Below the pieces are notes generated by a model. That model was not told where the DNA came from. It did no database searches and saw only the letters and a list, made by a program, of their open reading frames with translations. Below, piece after piece: positions 44,310-56,789 of a DNA stretch of 64,000 nucleotides. Position 1 is the stretch's first letter, and each line of letters starts with the position of its first letter. A program made the position numbers and the translations under genes. The stretch lies in assembly GCA_900155495.1 (NCBI GenBank), contig FTLJ01000503.1:1-64000 (forward strand), written 5' to 3'. The stretch comes from Porogramme epimiltina (lineage: Eukaryota > Basidiomycota > Agaricomycetes > Polyporales > Polyporaceae).

Positions 44310-44510
44310 TCACCTTGACCAAGCAGGAGTTGGTTCGAAACCTCGTCGCCTGCCCTTGCAGCCGCGCGGAGTGCTCCCTCTGGTTTTCATCCATCGTGGC
44401 ATACTCCGCGCGCTGGTCGAGCAGCGCACGAGATATAGTTCTACGGGTTTGATATTTGCCGGGTACGGTGACGAGCCCGACTAGAGCCGTCTTGATGACA
44501 TGTCGTGCAG
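44310..44510 (-). pseudogene. UstYa-1 relic
   Basis: The minus strand keeps the C-terminal piece (AEYATMDENQREHSARLQGQ) and the N-terminal MSSRRL near 44500. The whole middle, including both metal motifs, is gone. Confidence 0.6.
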
Positions 44511-45039
44511 GTGTAGGAGAGTGGAGGCGAGGGGAGAAGTAAGAGGGGGCCAGAGACTGGTATGGGTTTGGGAAACGGACTGCCTAGATGGGCTGAAGGA
44601 GAACGCCGAAGTGGCAGGAGGCGGGAGTGTTGTGGGTAGAACGACCACGCTCCGGTTTGGCTGGCTGATTGGGATGTACGGGACAAGCATCGCAGGGCGA
44701 CTTTGACTTCGACGGCCGCGGGTCCGTCTAGAATTCAGTGAGGAAGTGGACCAGGGCAAATCGCCCCGCCTTAGCGCCGGCCTGGTCTCGTGCCGTTCTG
44801 GCGCTTATGTACGAGGATAATAGCGCTAGCGCTCCGCCACCGTTGGCAGAACGGTGCTAGAAGTCAGCCTGAGTGACAGATGCGTCTCGGCCGACGTCAA
44901 TTCGCTCCAGTTCTATCACCTCGCCCACGCTCCAAGTACAGGTTTGGTTCTCTGTGAGGAGACATCCATACCTTGGGAGCCTCAATCACCCGTTTTCTCT
45001 TCCCCTGGTACTTGAAAAGTTGAACCCTCGGCCTGGGCC
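44511..45039. other. Array promoter spacer
   Basis: Homologous to the spacer upstream of the membrane-protein gene (compare 60.42-60.54 kb). The gene itself is missing and the spacer runs straight into a UstYa-2 relic. Confidence 0.5.
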
Positions 45040-45150
45040 TGGTAGAAAATTTATGACGAGATGAAGACCAACTATGTCGGGTGGCAGCAGGTGCAGGCGG
45101 AGCTTGAAGCCTGAGTATGCGGCACGCGTGGGTGGAAACGAGCATATTCA
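45040..45150 (+). pseudogene. UstYa-2 relic (3' end)
   Basis: YDEMKTNYVGWQQVQAELE is nearly identical to the UstYa-2 C-terminus, followed by a stop. The upstream sequence is deleted, so a whole HET-containing stretch was lost here. Confidence 0.7.
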
Positions 45151-45229
45151 TATATTATAACGGGTCTGGCGGATATCGCTCGTTAGGAAGAGTCGCATTT
45201 CTACTGCAAGAATGAGACAACGCACCTGA

Positions 45230-45990
45230 TGTATTGCGCCTCCTAGCAGCCTCGTACCCTACAGCAACACTATCCTTCTTGCCGCCGCCGTACAACTGTC
45301 CGTCCATCTTCCCGTTCAGGTTCTGGCAAACCTCCCGTGTCAGCCCCACCTTCTCGCGATTCGCAGCATTGAACCCTGCCCTGACGTCCCCCCTACCCCC
45401 GCAGCATCTCCTCCCGGAACGTCTGGATGGGTTCCACGCCCTCGCGCGCGCATGAACCTACGTGAGCCATCGGGGCTGGTCGTGACGTACGTCACCTCGT
45501 CGCAGTAGACCTTCTCGAGCACCGCGACGCTATCTGTGTCGCCCCCGAGGCGGAAGTTGTCAATCGTTCCCGGGTTTACGTCGAGTCCGGCGCGCACGTC
45601 GCGCACGAAGTGGATGCTCGCGAGCCGGGCGCGCAGCGACGCGAACGTTACCCGCGCGAACGCGCACAACCCGGCGTGGACGAGCCATACGGCGGAGGGG
45701 GGTGAGGGCCGCGATGCGAGTGGTGGGGAGCGAGAACAGCTTGCACTCGTCGAAGGCCGTCTTGGTGAAGTCGGTGAAGAGCGCGGGCTGGAAGTTGGGG
45801 TGAGAGAGACCACATCTCACGATGTCATCCCCTGTCCCACCTGCCACGCCAGGAGAGTGTCAAACGGAGTCCCTAGGCCTGGCCCTAGCTCTCGGGCCTA
45901 CGCGAGGTCAATTCTAGGGCGAAAACGTCACCCTAATGTGGCGCAAAACCGGACCATTCTCTTCCGACTCACCCTCGTTGCTCGATGTTC
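45230..45990 (-). pseudogene. DUF455 relic C
   Basis: The minus strand (frame 45340-45813) contains VTFASLRARLASIHFVRDV, AGLDVNPGTIDNFRLGGDT, SVAVLEKVYCDEVTYVTT, the hallmark of DUF455 (GLDVNPGTI... DE-x-x-H-V) with Tyr in place of the metal-binding His. The N-terminal half is absent and the C-terminal part (MDPVQTFREE-like) is frameshifted. Confidence 0.65.
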
Positions 45991-46029
45991 GCGGGCGCAT
46001 GCAGTATAGTCGCCCTATCTCGGTTATAA

Positions 46030-46436
46030 GCTTCTGGGTCGCGCCCACGTAATAGGCGGATTCCTTTAATCTCTATTGGCACTGCCAGAACCTTCGTGGC
46101 TACCACGAGGTCAATGTCAGGCGTTCACTGGCACCCTTTCCACATACACTTACGCGTCCATTCCTCTCTACCATTGACATGCCCTCTCCTTAACCCCCAC
46201 AGGACTCAACCCACCACACCAACCACTACAAGACGGTTTCGAAAATTACCCTCACCTACGCTCTCCACCCTCTTCCACGCGCCCATTCCGTGTTCCCTTT
46301 CTTCTCCACATTCCCAAATCAACGATCTCCTACTTCGTCGAACCCTTCTCTACCAAAGTCACTACTTTCTCTGGTCAGTATATCCATCTTTGCTCATATT
46401 TTGTAACACTCATGATAGTGGAAACTGGCCAGTGAG
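46030..46436 (+). promoter_or_regulatory. HET leader (array copy 3)
   Basis: Same conserved leader as upstream of copy 1: the TTTCCACATACACTTACGCG block, a C/T-rich tract and an intron-like GTCAGT...end shortly before the ATG. Confidence 0.45.
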
Positions 46437-48657
46437 ATGTGGCTCCTGAACACCCACACCGCGGAGCTCAAATTCTTCGCGGATCCGAAGAGCGCTGGAA
46501 ATTACGCGATTCTCTCCCATGTTTGGGGGCAGAAATCAGAGGAAGACACCTTTCAGAAGGTTCGTGAAGCGTACGAACAATGCCAGAGAAATGAGCTGTC
46601 CAATAGCGAAGCCGCTTGGTCCCATAATGCAGGAGTCGACCCTCGAGATTCCCTTATCGCCTCTCTCTCCGCGCAGGTACAAGATCTGACTGTCCGGCAC
46701 CAAGAGCTCGTCTCAGCGCTGCTGCAACGAGACCCTGCCCTGGTGCCCATGCTGCCCTATCATTATAATACTCCCGCTTGGTACCCCTCTCGACCGAACG
46801 CACCCACGGGTGGCGCATACTCTACAGCCGCAACAAGACCTCTCCCAACAGATGCACGAGAATCTTTATCCCCAAAGATCCGCAGCTTTCTCCGCCTGGC
46901 AGAAGAACATGGACTCGACTGGGCCTGGGCGGATACATGCTGCATCGACAAGACGAGCAGCGCCGAGCTCACCGAAGCTATCAATTCCATGTTCGAATAT
47001 TATTCCCGTTCCTACGTATGCTACGCCTACCTCGGTGATGTTCCCGCACGGCACTCCGAATACAACGCGAGCTGGGAACTCATGTTTCGACGGAGCAAGT
47101 GGCACAAGCGCGGGTGGACACTCCAAGAGCTCATCGCTCCCAAGACCCTCATCTTCATGGCCCGTGATTGGACTTGAATAGGCTCCAAGTGCGAGCTTGC
47201 ACCTTTTCTGGAGAAGATCGATAATATGCCTCCTACGAGCATATTGCGGTTAGAGATGGACTTCTCCGAGGCGAGTGTCGCTCAACGCATGTCCTGGGCA
47301 GCCAAGCGAGTTACAACTCGGGTCGAGGACGAAGCGTATTGCCTGTTCGGGTTGTTCGGGATCAATATACCGACGCTATACGGCGAAGGACGGAATGCAT
47401 TCTACCGGCTGCAGGAGGCGATCATGAACACATCATCTGACATGTCTCTTCTCGCATGGACACCAGTACCTCCGGATTGGCGGTTAGGTGTAAAGTATCA
47501 CCCACTGTTTTTCGATATCGTGGGAGATGTCACAAGTATCCAGCGCTTGCTTCAGACACGGGGGAAGTCATTCGACGAGCCTCTAAGCCGCAATCTGTTA
47601 GCATCATCTCCGAGTCAATTTCAGGGCACCAGAAACGTTGTGTCTATCGGAGGAGCACGGCAGGGTCAAAACAATTGGTTAAAGGTGGGTGTCTTCCAAC
47701 TTAAACCGATGCTGTGTTGTGATCCAAATATTGCATACATGACAGCCTGGTGCTACGATTCCGTCACTCGTGGCGACTCCTTACGGGATCCGTGCACACC
47801 TTCCTTGCGTGGACGTCGGAGAGGGGACCGGTTTGGTCCTTGTAGATATATTTTGTCGCAGCACCCACCCGGACGCGCGAGACGGTAACCGAATCTACCT
47901 CCTCCTCCAAAGGTTAAATGTCAGTGCCAACGAGGACTCGGAAGGATACTCTTGCTACAATTGCCAGTGGCTCAAAGTCAGACAAATATACTCACGCGCT
48001 ACAAGTTTTGGTACACGCATCTTACATATCACGGAAGCCGACGCTTCACCTGGAAATCATAGTGCCAGCCCTGCGCAGTGGAGAGACGTATACATTTCTG
48101 CCCGCCCTCGACATCGCGCCCATCTTACATCTGATATTTCGGAGCTTGTAGCGCGCTTGGCCACCAATGCCCCCAAGTTTCCGTCGTTCCGGATCCAAAC
48201 CTCTATGATTTCCAATGCTCGCTATTACACCTGTGCTGCCACAGAGCTACCTACAAGCCATCCGTGGATGGGGTATCCACCATTCAACTTAGTGATCAAG
48301 GATAACGCGCCGAACCGAACATGTGTCTTAACACTAGGGGTATGCAGGGGATCCGGAGTCAACAAGGGTATTGCAGCAATATCCAACCATATCAGCAACA
48401 CCCCACATTACTATGCTGTCGTGAGAGGCACTGAGAAGTGGGAAGCTGAGGATGAAATAATAATCAAAGTTTCGGGCGGGACTTATACACCTCCCGAGCA
48501 CGACTGTCGGAAGGATCATATTTCGGATGGGTCTACAATAAGAGGCAAAGGCTTGTACTTTGAAACTCTCCAGATATCATTCAGAAGAAGCTTGATGGAT
48601 ACTCCTGGGTACACCTTAGAGGTCCACTCAGTAAGTCGTCAATACCACATTAGCTAA
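46437..48657 (+). pseudogene. HET-domain protein, array copy 3 (nonsense codon)
   Basis: Aligned throughout with the other copies (exons 46437-47684 and 47746-48657), but codon 247 is TGA (47175-47177) where others have Arg after DWT. A read past the stop continues in frame with FSEASVAQRMSWAAKRVTTR, the EDEAYCLFGLFGINIPTLYG block and the C-terminal domain TPYGIRAHLPCVDVGEG, which shows the break is recent. A second stop near the end truncates the protein at VSRQYHIS, nine residues early. The N-terminal 246 residues still cover most of the HET domain through WTLQELIAPKTLIFMARDW, so a truncated product is possible. Confidence 0.85.
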
Positions 48658-49259
48658 TGTGCATACGACAGGGAGCTCACATTCCGGTAAACTTAGGTCG
48701 CGGATAGCTGAAGAATGGTTGACTGCGACGATATTAGCTATTGAGAAAGAACAGTAGTAACAGGAGCGGATAGGGGGGAAGTGCTACACGGCTTGACTCG
48801 TCGATTGTATCCTGTAACAAAGTGAAGAGCTGAGGCCATACTAATTGGTGCAATCCGCACCCTTTGTACATTATCCACACACTACGTATATACGGCACCA
48901 GCCACGCCTATCCTTTGACGAAGCTCAAACCCAGATCATAGGGATAGACCTGACAATCCCCGCAGCAGCAGCGACATTCCACCGCTCACCGCTCAGTCCA
49001 CTGCGTCGGCGGCGCGCTCCACGTAAACCAATGAAGACGACTTTCCGCCGCCCCAAATAGCGTGCGCAGAGCAACCCACGCCCCATATGACTATAACTCG
49101 TATAGAGCAATGCGCGGCAACAAGTCCCGCCGCGGCGGTTCTACAAACCCACGCCGTTGGTACTCGTGTAGAAGAGCTGCTAGGGCAGACTTCCGTGGGC
49201 CCGTTACGGAGATTCTGAACGTGGCGCGGCGCGCGACCGCAGCGTACGGGGGGATGGGC
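48658..49259. other. HET copy 3 3' flank
   Basis: Non-coding flank shared with other copies. Confidence 0.5.
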
Positions 49260-49420
49260 TGAGGCACACCCGGCCCCAAAAGAAGCGGAGGGGCCTGGGA
49301 GGCTTCGCGGTCTCGAGTTCTCCATTGAAGCGCGGGCGAGGAGAAGGGGCAAGAGAGATCCAGGAAGGTGACGCCCGTGCGAGCCGCGAAAGCCGCCGGC
49401 GCCAAACGGGCCCCCGACGC
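49260..49420 (-). pseudogene. Unidentified minus-strand gene relic (array copy c)
   Basis: Partial copy of the segment at 42190-42430 (FAARTGVTFLDL on the minus strand), cut at a different point from copies b and d. Confidence 0.4.
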
Positions 49421-49592
49421 GTTCGCGCGCAAATACACGCACGAGCGTGCGCGGGGCGGGCGCGTTCGCATGGACTGGCCGGGCCTCTACAACGAGATGA
49501 AGACGGGCTACGAAGGGTTACAGAAGCCGGAGTTGGAGGACGCGGCGCGCGCGCGGAAACACGCCCATACATATATCATAGCGTGTCTCTAG
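49410..49592 (+). pseudogene. UstYa-2 relic (3' end)
   Basis: FARKYTHERARGGRVRMDW then PGLYNEMKTGYEGLQKPELE: the 3' end of UstYa-2, still partly in frame but without motifs or an upstream exon. Confidence 0.65.
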
Positions 49593-49729
49593 ATCTAGAG
49601 GATGTTGCCCGTCAGACCGGGCGGTATTTGTACTTCAAGAGTGTATCAACGCACCTGATAATATATTGCCTACCAGCCCCCTCAAACCTAACCGCGGCTC
49701 CTCGCCGCCTCCATACTCCCCCCATTCAG

Positions 49730-51300
49730 GTTCTCGTAAAACTACGGCGTCAGCCTCGCCTTCTCGCGATCCGCTGCGGTGAACGGGCCCCTCACATCGC
49801 CCTGCCGCCCTCGCCGCCCCTCCTCTCGGGACGTCTTGATGGGATCAGTGAACCACCGGTGGCAGATCATGACGTGTCTGACCTGGTCGCAGTGAGTCCT
49901 CCCGAGTACCGCGACGTTCTCCGCATCACCCGCCTGCCGGAGCTTGTCAGTCGTGCCCGAATTTACGTCAAGCCCGTGCGCCTCGCGCGCGAGATGGATG
50001 GTCGCGAGCCAGGCGCGCAGCGAAGCAAACGTCACCGGCGCGGACTCCCACAGGCCAGCGTGGACGAGCAGCGAGTCGTACGATGGAGGGGGGAGAGGAA
50101 GGCGACATGAGTGGTGGGGGGCGGGGGGGGGGGGCTTGGGCTCGTCGAAGGCCGTCTTGGTGGAGTCGGCGAAGATCGCGGGCGCGAAATCGCAGTGAGA
50201 GGGACCGCATCTCACAATGCCATTCCACCTGCGCCAGGAGAGTATCAAATGGGGGCTGATCTTGGTTCTCAGGCTTACGCGAGGCCAATTCTAGGACGAA
50301 AACGTCAGCCTAACATGGCGCGAAACCAGAGCATTCGCGGCCGACTCACGCTCATTGCTCGATGTTCGTGAGCGCATGCAGCCTATTCCGTTTTCCAGAA
50401 ATCTTCATGGGATCGACAATGCTCTGCGCATACAACTCCTCTCGCGGGGGCACTTCAGGAGGTAGGGGGCTTTTGAAGAGCGATGGTCAGTGGACTTGAA
50501 CTGGCCTGTGAGGAAGGTATTTACAGCATATCTGGTACGCTGGACCTGCTGAAAATGAGCCTAGGCCCTTGTTCCCCGCAGTTAAGCGCATACCTTGAGC
50601 ATGGTGTCCGGTGTGTTGAGGAGTCATTGAACGACACATTGGATCAGGGTCCTTGGTGGCTTCTCAACAGGGACCAAGGGTTCGGGCTCTTCAAGGGATC
50701 GGCGAGGAAATGGAAAGGTGCGAGAGGTCGGGTGGTGTTGGTGGTGGATCCGCGAAGACTGCGTGCCATGTCGGAGACGAAACACCAGCACATACCTATA
50801 GGTGAATGAGTTACTCACTCTCCGACACCGGCCTGAGCTCCACAAGCCGTCGAGTCCCTCCCTCCCTCTGCCATCCCCACCCATAATATGCTCCACCCCA
50901 TCGTCGGACGTCCGGACCTCAGTCGCGTACATGCATGTTTTCAGCCCCGTCTCGCTATGTCCCGTCTTCAGGTCGAAGTTGGATCTAGTCCGTTCCTCAT
51001 ATCAGAACATAAAGGCACCCGGCTCCGGCTAGAGGGCGAACGCACCTGTTCCAAGGGCGACCGCGACCACGCCCGTATCGCACTCCTCAATTTCGGGGTG
51101 CGATATGTTCCGCCCCAGGGTGCAGGCAGTTGGCTTCCATGACGTAGATTTTGTGGCGCAGGCTCAACGGTGCTTCGTCTTCGCTAGTTTCCGGGAGCTG
51201 TCAGGGGGAGAGGCGGAAGAGCATGAGGGAGTGATAGATGCCCTCCTGCTCACTGGGGGCGCGGGTCGAGGTGGAAACAAGAGTAAGAAGAGCTTGTAGA
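49730..51300 (-). pseudogene. Rieske-like/DUF455 relic D
   Basis: The minus-strand frame 49742-50248 holds a readable DUF455 core: FAPAIFADSTKTAFDEPK, ASLRAWLATIHLAREAHGLD, VNSGTTDKLRQAGDAENVAV, CDQVRHVMICHRWFTDPIK (DE changed to DQ) and DVRGPFTAADREKARLTP. Upstream, near 50.95-51.1 kb, FDLKTGHSETGLKTCMYAT is the second half of the Rieske-like box. The CPW is replaced (GTG..ALG) and the first box is damaged. Overall broken by shifts, but the best-preserved DUF455 half in the window. Confidence 0.65.
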
Positions 51301-51379
51301 GGGGTAAAACTTCATTTGAAGCACTGCCGTTAGAGACGGATAGGATAGAACATGGACTTGGAACTAGAACAAACTCACC

Positions 51380-51575
51380 CTAGCCAACTAGGAGTTGATT
51401 CAAGACCTCATCGTCTGCCCTTGCAGCCACGCGGCGCGCTCCCTCTGGTTTCCATCCGCCGTAGCACACTCCACGCGATGGTCGAGGCAGCGGCGCACAG
51501 GAAGTAGTTTGACGTGCTTGGAGTTGGACGGGTGTTGTTACAGGCCGTCTTGATGACATGTCGAGCAGGTGTAGA
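51380..51575 (-). pseudogene. UstYa-1 relic
   Basis: Same truncated form as at 44.3-44.5 kb: the C-terminal ENQRE-A-x-LQGQ region next to the 5' end region. The catalytic middle is deleted. Confidence 0.55.
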
Positions 51576-52639
51576 AGAGTGGAGAGGAGAGGAGAGGTAA
51601 GAGGGAGCAGGAGACTAGTACGCAGTTGGGAAACGCACTGCCTAGATGGGATGAAGAAAGAATGCAGAAGTGTCCGAGGGTAGGAGTGTTCTGGGTAGCA
51701 CGACCACGCGAAACCACGCGCCCACTGCTTGGCCTGTGTCTTTCTGAGGGGGATGGGCGAGCATGATGCCGGGCGACGACGGTGCGGCCCGGCCCATCGG
51801 CGGACCGGGGAAACCGCTCCGCCTTGGCGCCCTTGGGCTGGCCGTGCTCCTCCCGATTTCGCCGTCCGTTTCTCCCCTCAGCCTGACAGGGCTCATTGCT
51901 CCCCATGTTCTCGCCGTCGGCTCGTGGAAGCATCCACCACTACGAGGCTCCCTTGAACATCTATACTTCGCCGGCCTATAAGCTCCGTCGATAAGGTCTG
52001 CACGCGCCAGTGCCCAGTCGACCCTGCGCTCCCAAATCCAACTTGAAGCACGCCTACAGCCCACCCATCCGTGGACCCGTTCCCCTCTTATCCCGTCCTC
52101 CGCCCATCATCATGTCTTCGCTCTTTTCCTCCGCATCCTCACGACCAGCTGACTTCGCTGTACATCATTCACCGATTTCAACGGCGTTCTCTCAAGCATC
52201 TACCAAGTACACTGCAGCATGATGTGGGGAGACGAGTGCTATGAAGAACAGGCGGTGGCTGAGATGACATTGGCTAGACAGGTTGGTTCCGTAAGTTTAT
52301 CACCCTCTAGTCCGTTCCTGGTCACGCTCAGCTCGCCCTGCCATTGTAGACAGAACTCAGCCATCCATTACTCCACCGCGCTCCTTACCCCAAGGCGCCG
52401 CGCTCAATCGAATACATGAATCCTCCCTTGGTATCATGAACAGCTCAAAACGTGCAGGAATGTGACACGTCTACTCACGGTGAGTTGTTGTCTGATATCC
52501 TACCCCAGCCAAGCTCATAAATTACTGCGGAAACTCTCAGGCTGCATTATGCTAGTCCTCACAATGCCAGCACAGTTTCATTAGCGAGCGACATCGCCGC
52601 GTAGAACAGTCAAGAACACAAGCCTTGTTCGCCGGCGCC
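51576..52639. other. Array promoter spacer
   Basis: Corresponds to 59.32-60.55 kb. No coding sequence was recognised. It includes a TTGCTAGACAG/GTAAGT-like segment near 52250-52300 shared with 60.0 kb. Confidence 0.45.
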
Positions 52640-53580
52640 GGCGCGCATAGCCCAGTGTTTCGGAAGAACGCGTCGCTCTCCTTCCCGAAGAGGATCGTAA
52701 AACCCTTGGGCTATAAGACAAGAACGAGCCTCAATGTAAGCATCTATCCTCTTGCGCATACACCCACCATTGAATTTGATCCGAACCCCCACGCAGCCTC
52801 GTAGCCCCGATGGCGTAAACCACCAGTGGGCCGGTCTTCAATGCTCACCCGGGAAGTCTCCCTCATCATCGTCATAGCAACAGACGCCATCGCCGTCCTC
52901 TACATGTTCCGCATCACGAGCACCATCTACGCCACCTCTCCACCTCGAGTTCGCCACCCTTCACTACGGCATCGTGGATGCATCGCACATCCATTTCACC
53001 CTCAACCTCCCCGCCCCGTCACCCGGGCCCCGTCCGCACACTACATACCACCCGCGCTCGCGGACGCGCACAATACTGGCGGACACGCACGACTACTCGC
53101 ACCCAGTGTTCGGAACGCTCTTTCTCACGAGCGCCCCCTACGCGCGGCGCTCGGCGTGCGCGCGCTCGCGACTTTGGGATGGAGTACTGCGAGCTCGAGC
53201 TCGTGATGCGCCTTCTCGCGCCCGTGAGGACCCCGTCCGGAGCACGGAACGGCCGCGGTGGAGCGAGCACACGGTACTGGAAGTGTTCATGCTCAACGCG
53301 CTGTGCGGGCGAGCGCGTCACGACCATTGCGCCGCGCCTCGGTAGGGAGACGCGGGTGGGGTAGGTCCCGTGTGCGTGGGGGATCCTGCACACGTCCCAA
53401 GTCGGATGCGCGGAGAGCGTGTGCCTGGTGGACATGTTGTCGAGCCAAAAAAAGACGACGTATGGTGAGTGCGGAGGACGCCGCGCGAATGCGGCCGAAG
53501 CTGACCACAACAATGTGCGGCAGGCATCTACGTGGATCAGCATCAGACGATATGGAACCTCATGTTCGAGAGCAGAGCAT
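52640..53580 (+). pseudogene. Relic of the array membrane-protein gene
   Basis: IIVIATDAIAVLYMFRIT, CASHIHFTLNLPAPSPG-like, TTRTQCSERSF, ERVTTIAPRLGRETRVG and HLRGSASDDM are pieces of the 29.4-30.4 kb protein in several frames. The start codon is lost and there are multiple shifts. Confidence 0.65.
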
Positions 53581-54139
53581 GTAACGGATCCCGAGGGCTG
53601 TCTCAAGGCTACTACGTGTACATTGTTAGATACCGAGAGCCAAGGCTATCTATAACCTCACATCAGATATTCTACTACATACATGTCAACTTTATTCTAC
53701 ATGCAGTTCTCCCGCATTGCCTCGTTCGTGACATCTCTGGGATTCTTCGTCGCACGCTAAGTCAATGGCGGGATCCGTGTTATGCGGGCTCCTCTGTCAG
53801 CACTGCTAGACTAGAGCCCAATGCGTTTCACTCTCGGCCTTTCCACGTACGCTTACGCTTCCATTCCTCTCTGTCATTCACATGCACTCTCCTTAACCCC
53901 CACAGGCCTCAACACACAACATCAACTGCTACAAGACAATTTGGCAAATTACCCTCCCCTACGCTATCCTCCCTCTTACTCGTGCCCATTTTATGTTCCC
54001 AGTGCTCTCCAAAGGCCCCGTATCAACCATCTCGTACTTCGTCGAATACTTCTCTGCACGAGTCACTGGTACCCTGGTGAGTCTAGCCGACTTCGCTCCT
54101 ATTGTGTAACGCTTATGATCGTGGCTACCGGCTAGTGAT
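53581..54139 (+). promoter_or_regulatory. HET leader (array copy 4)
   Basis: Conserved leader, including the TTTCCACGTACGCTTACGC block and an intron-like GTGAGT segment before the ATG. Confidence 0.45.
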
Positions 54140-56430
54140 ATGTGGCTCCTCAACACCCACACGGCCGAGCTCAAATTCTTCGTGGATCCGAAGAGTGTTG
54201 GAAACTACGCGATCATCTCCCACGTTTGGGGCGAGACATCGGAGGAAGATACTTTTCAGAAGGCTCGTGAAGCGTACAAACAATGCCGGAGAAATGAGAA
54301 GTCCAATTCGGAACCCGGTTCATACCTGAATGTAGGCGTCGAACCTGGAGATTTCTCTCAAGTTATTGCCTCTCCCTCTGCACAGATACGAGATCTGACT
54401 ACCCGGCACGAAGAACTGGTCACAGCACTCAAACAATACCCCCCTCTTGCGTCTCTGCTGCCCTCTCATAATGTCCCCACCTTACCCCTTCGAATCTATG
54501 GACCTACAAGAGGCACATCGGACACGGGCACAAGAAAAGCGCTTCGTTGTGTGCATCTGTTGCCAACAGATGCACGCGAATTTTTATCCCCAAAGATCTG
54601 CAGCTTCCTCCACCTGGCAGAAGAGCACGGACTCGACTGGGCCTGGGCAGACACATGCTGCATCGACAAGACGAGCAGCGCAGAGCTCACCGAGGCGATC
54701 AATTCTATGTTCGAGTATTATTCGCGTTCCTACGTATGCTACGCCTATCTAAGTGATGTCCCCCGCCGGCCTTTATCCGAACACGACGCGCAATGGGAGC
54801 ACTCGTTTCGATGGAGCAAGTGGCACACACGCGGGTGGACGCTCCAAGAGCTCATCGCTCCCAAGACCCTCATCTTCATGGCCCAGGATTGGACCCGCAT
54901 AGGCACGAAATGCGAGCTCGCCCCACTTCTGGAGAAGATCCGGAATATGCCACCTACGAGCGTGCTGACCTTCGAGAAAGACTTCTCTGAGACAAGTGTC
55001 GCTCAGCGCATGTCCTGGGCGGCCTTGCGATGTACAACTCGTGCCGAAGACGAGGCGTACTGTCTATTCGGGCTATTTGGGATCAACATGCCGACGCTAT
55101 ACGGTGAAGGAAGGAATGCATTCTACAGGCTGCAGGAAGCGATCATGAACACATCATCTGATATGTCCCTTCTCGCATGGACAACGCTGCCGCGGCCGCT
55201 TTCAGGCACAAAGTTTGACCCCCCGTTTTTCAATGTCGTGGGAGATGTCACAAGGATCCCGGACTCGCTATATACACGCAGGAAGTCATTCGACAAGCCC
55301 CTAAGCAACAATCTGTTCGCATCATCACCGAGTCAATTTCAGGGCACCGGAGACATTGTGTCGATCGGAGGAGCACAGCAGGGTCAGAGCAATTGGTTAA
55401 ATGTGGGTCTCATCCACTGACTTAAACCGATGCTTTGTTTTGATCCGAATATTTATCCCATACATGACAGGCTGGTCCCGGAACTCCGTCACTTGTGACT
55501 ACTCCTTACGGGATCCGCGCACACCTTCCTTGCATAGACGTCAGAGAGGGGACCAATTTCGTCCTTATAGACGTGTTTTGCCACAGCACCCACCCGGAGA
55601 CGCTAGAGGGTAACCGAATCTACCTCCTCCTCCAAAGATTGAATGCCACTGTCGACGAAGACCAGGGAGTCACAGGATACTCTTGCTACGATTGCCAGTG
55701 GCTCGAATTCAAACCGGAATACTCAAACACCACTTTTGGTACACGCATCTTACATATCACAGAGGCCACGACTACGCCTGGAAAGCATAGTCCTAGCCGT
55801 GCGCAGTGGAGAGAAATATACATCTCTGCCCGCCCTCGACATCGCGCTCATCTTAAATCTGATATTTCGGAGCTTGTAGCCCGATTGGCCACCAATGCCC
55901 CCAACTTTCCGTCACTCCGGATTCAACCCTTTACGATTTCAAATTATCCCTATTACTACTGTGCTGCCACCCAGCTACCTCTCGAAGACCATCCGTGGAT
56001 GGGGAATTCACCATTCAACTTAGTAATCAAGAATGTCTTCGAGGACGAAGAGTCTCAACTTGAACACGCATGTGTCTTGACACTAGGTGTGTGCGGGGGA
56101 GTTGACAATGGTATTGCCACTGCATCAAACCATCCCAGCAATACCTCACATTACTATGCTATCATGGGAAATGTCGAGGGGTGGGACGTTGAGGATGCAA
56201 TAATCAAAGTTTCTAGCGGGACTTATGAAGCACCCCAGCACGACTGTCCGAAGGACCATATTTCACATGGGTCTACAATAACAGGCGAAGGCAACTACTT
56301 CAAAAGCCTCCGGATATCATTCAGAAGAAGCTTGTTAGATGTTCCTGGGAACACCTTAGAGGTCCACGCAGTAAGTCGTCAATATCACGTTAGCCGTGGT
56401 GCATATGACAGGGGACTCATATGCCGGTAA
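54140..56430 (+). CDS. HET-domain protein, array copy 4 (740 aa, intact)
   Basis: Exons 54140-55402 and 55471-56430. HET motifs are intact: YAIISHVWGETSEEDT, WAWADTCCIDKTSSAELTEA, SYVCYAYLSDV, WHTRGWTLQELIAPKTLIF, EDEAYCLFGLFGINMPTLY. The linker before the second motif is longer and quite different from the other copies (TRGTSDTGTRKALRCVHLLP), and PRRPLSEHD is inserted after LSDV. The C-terminal domain includes TPYGIRAHLPCIDVREG, YSCYDCQWLE and ends VSRQYHVSRGAYDRGLICR. It is the longest complete copy. Expected to act like the other HET copies. A GAC-rich simple repeat follows the gene. Confidence 0.9.
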
Positions 56431-56450
56431 ACTCTGGCAGGGGCTAGTCG

Positions 56451-56521
56451 GAGACGATGACGACAACCACGATGACGACGACGACTTCGACGATGACGAC
56501 GACTTCGACGACGACGACGGT
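56451..56521. repeat. GAC/GAT triplet repeat
   Basis: About 70 bases made almost only of GACGAT/GACGAC units, directly after the HET copy 4 stop. Likely part of the 3' untranslated region. The same position after copy 2 has only a few GAT/GAC units. Confidence 0.8.
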
Positions 56522-56789
56522 ATGAGCTACTAAGAAAGAATAGTTGGACTGGGAGAAAATTCCAGAGGATTTTACTCGTTTATTGTATCTTGTATGCAAC
56601 AAAGCGATGAGCTGAAGTCGAACTTATTGGCGAAATCGGCACTTGTTGCTATCCACGTGCACACACTACGGCACGAGCTATGCCCCGGCGCTGCAGCGCC
56701 GCAGCGGGGAGTGACTATTTCTTTTGTGAAGTATGAACACAGGTCCCAAGGACAGACCTGATGATCCGCGCCGCAGTATCATTCTAACC

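Noticed and set aside
56451..56521. Acidic-repeat coding region
   Set aside because: Lies after the HET copy 4 stop and has no matching frame in other copies. A simple triplet repeat.
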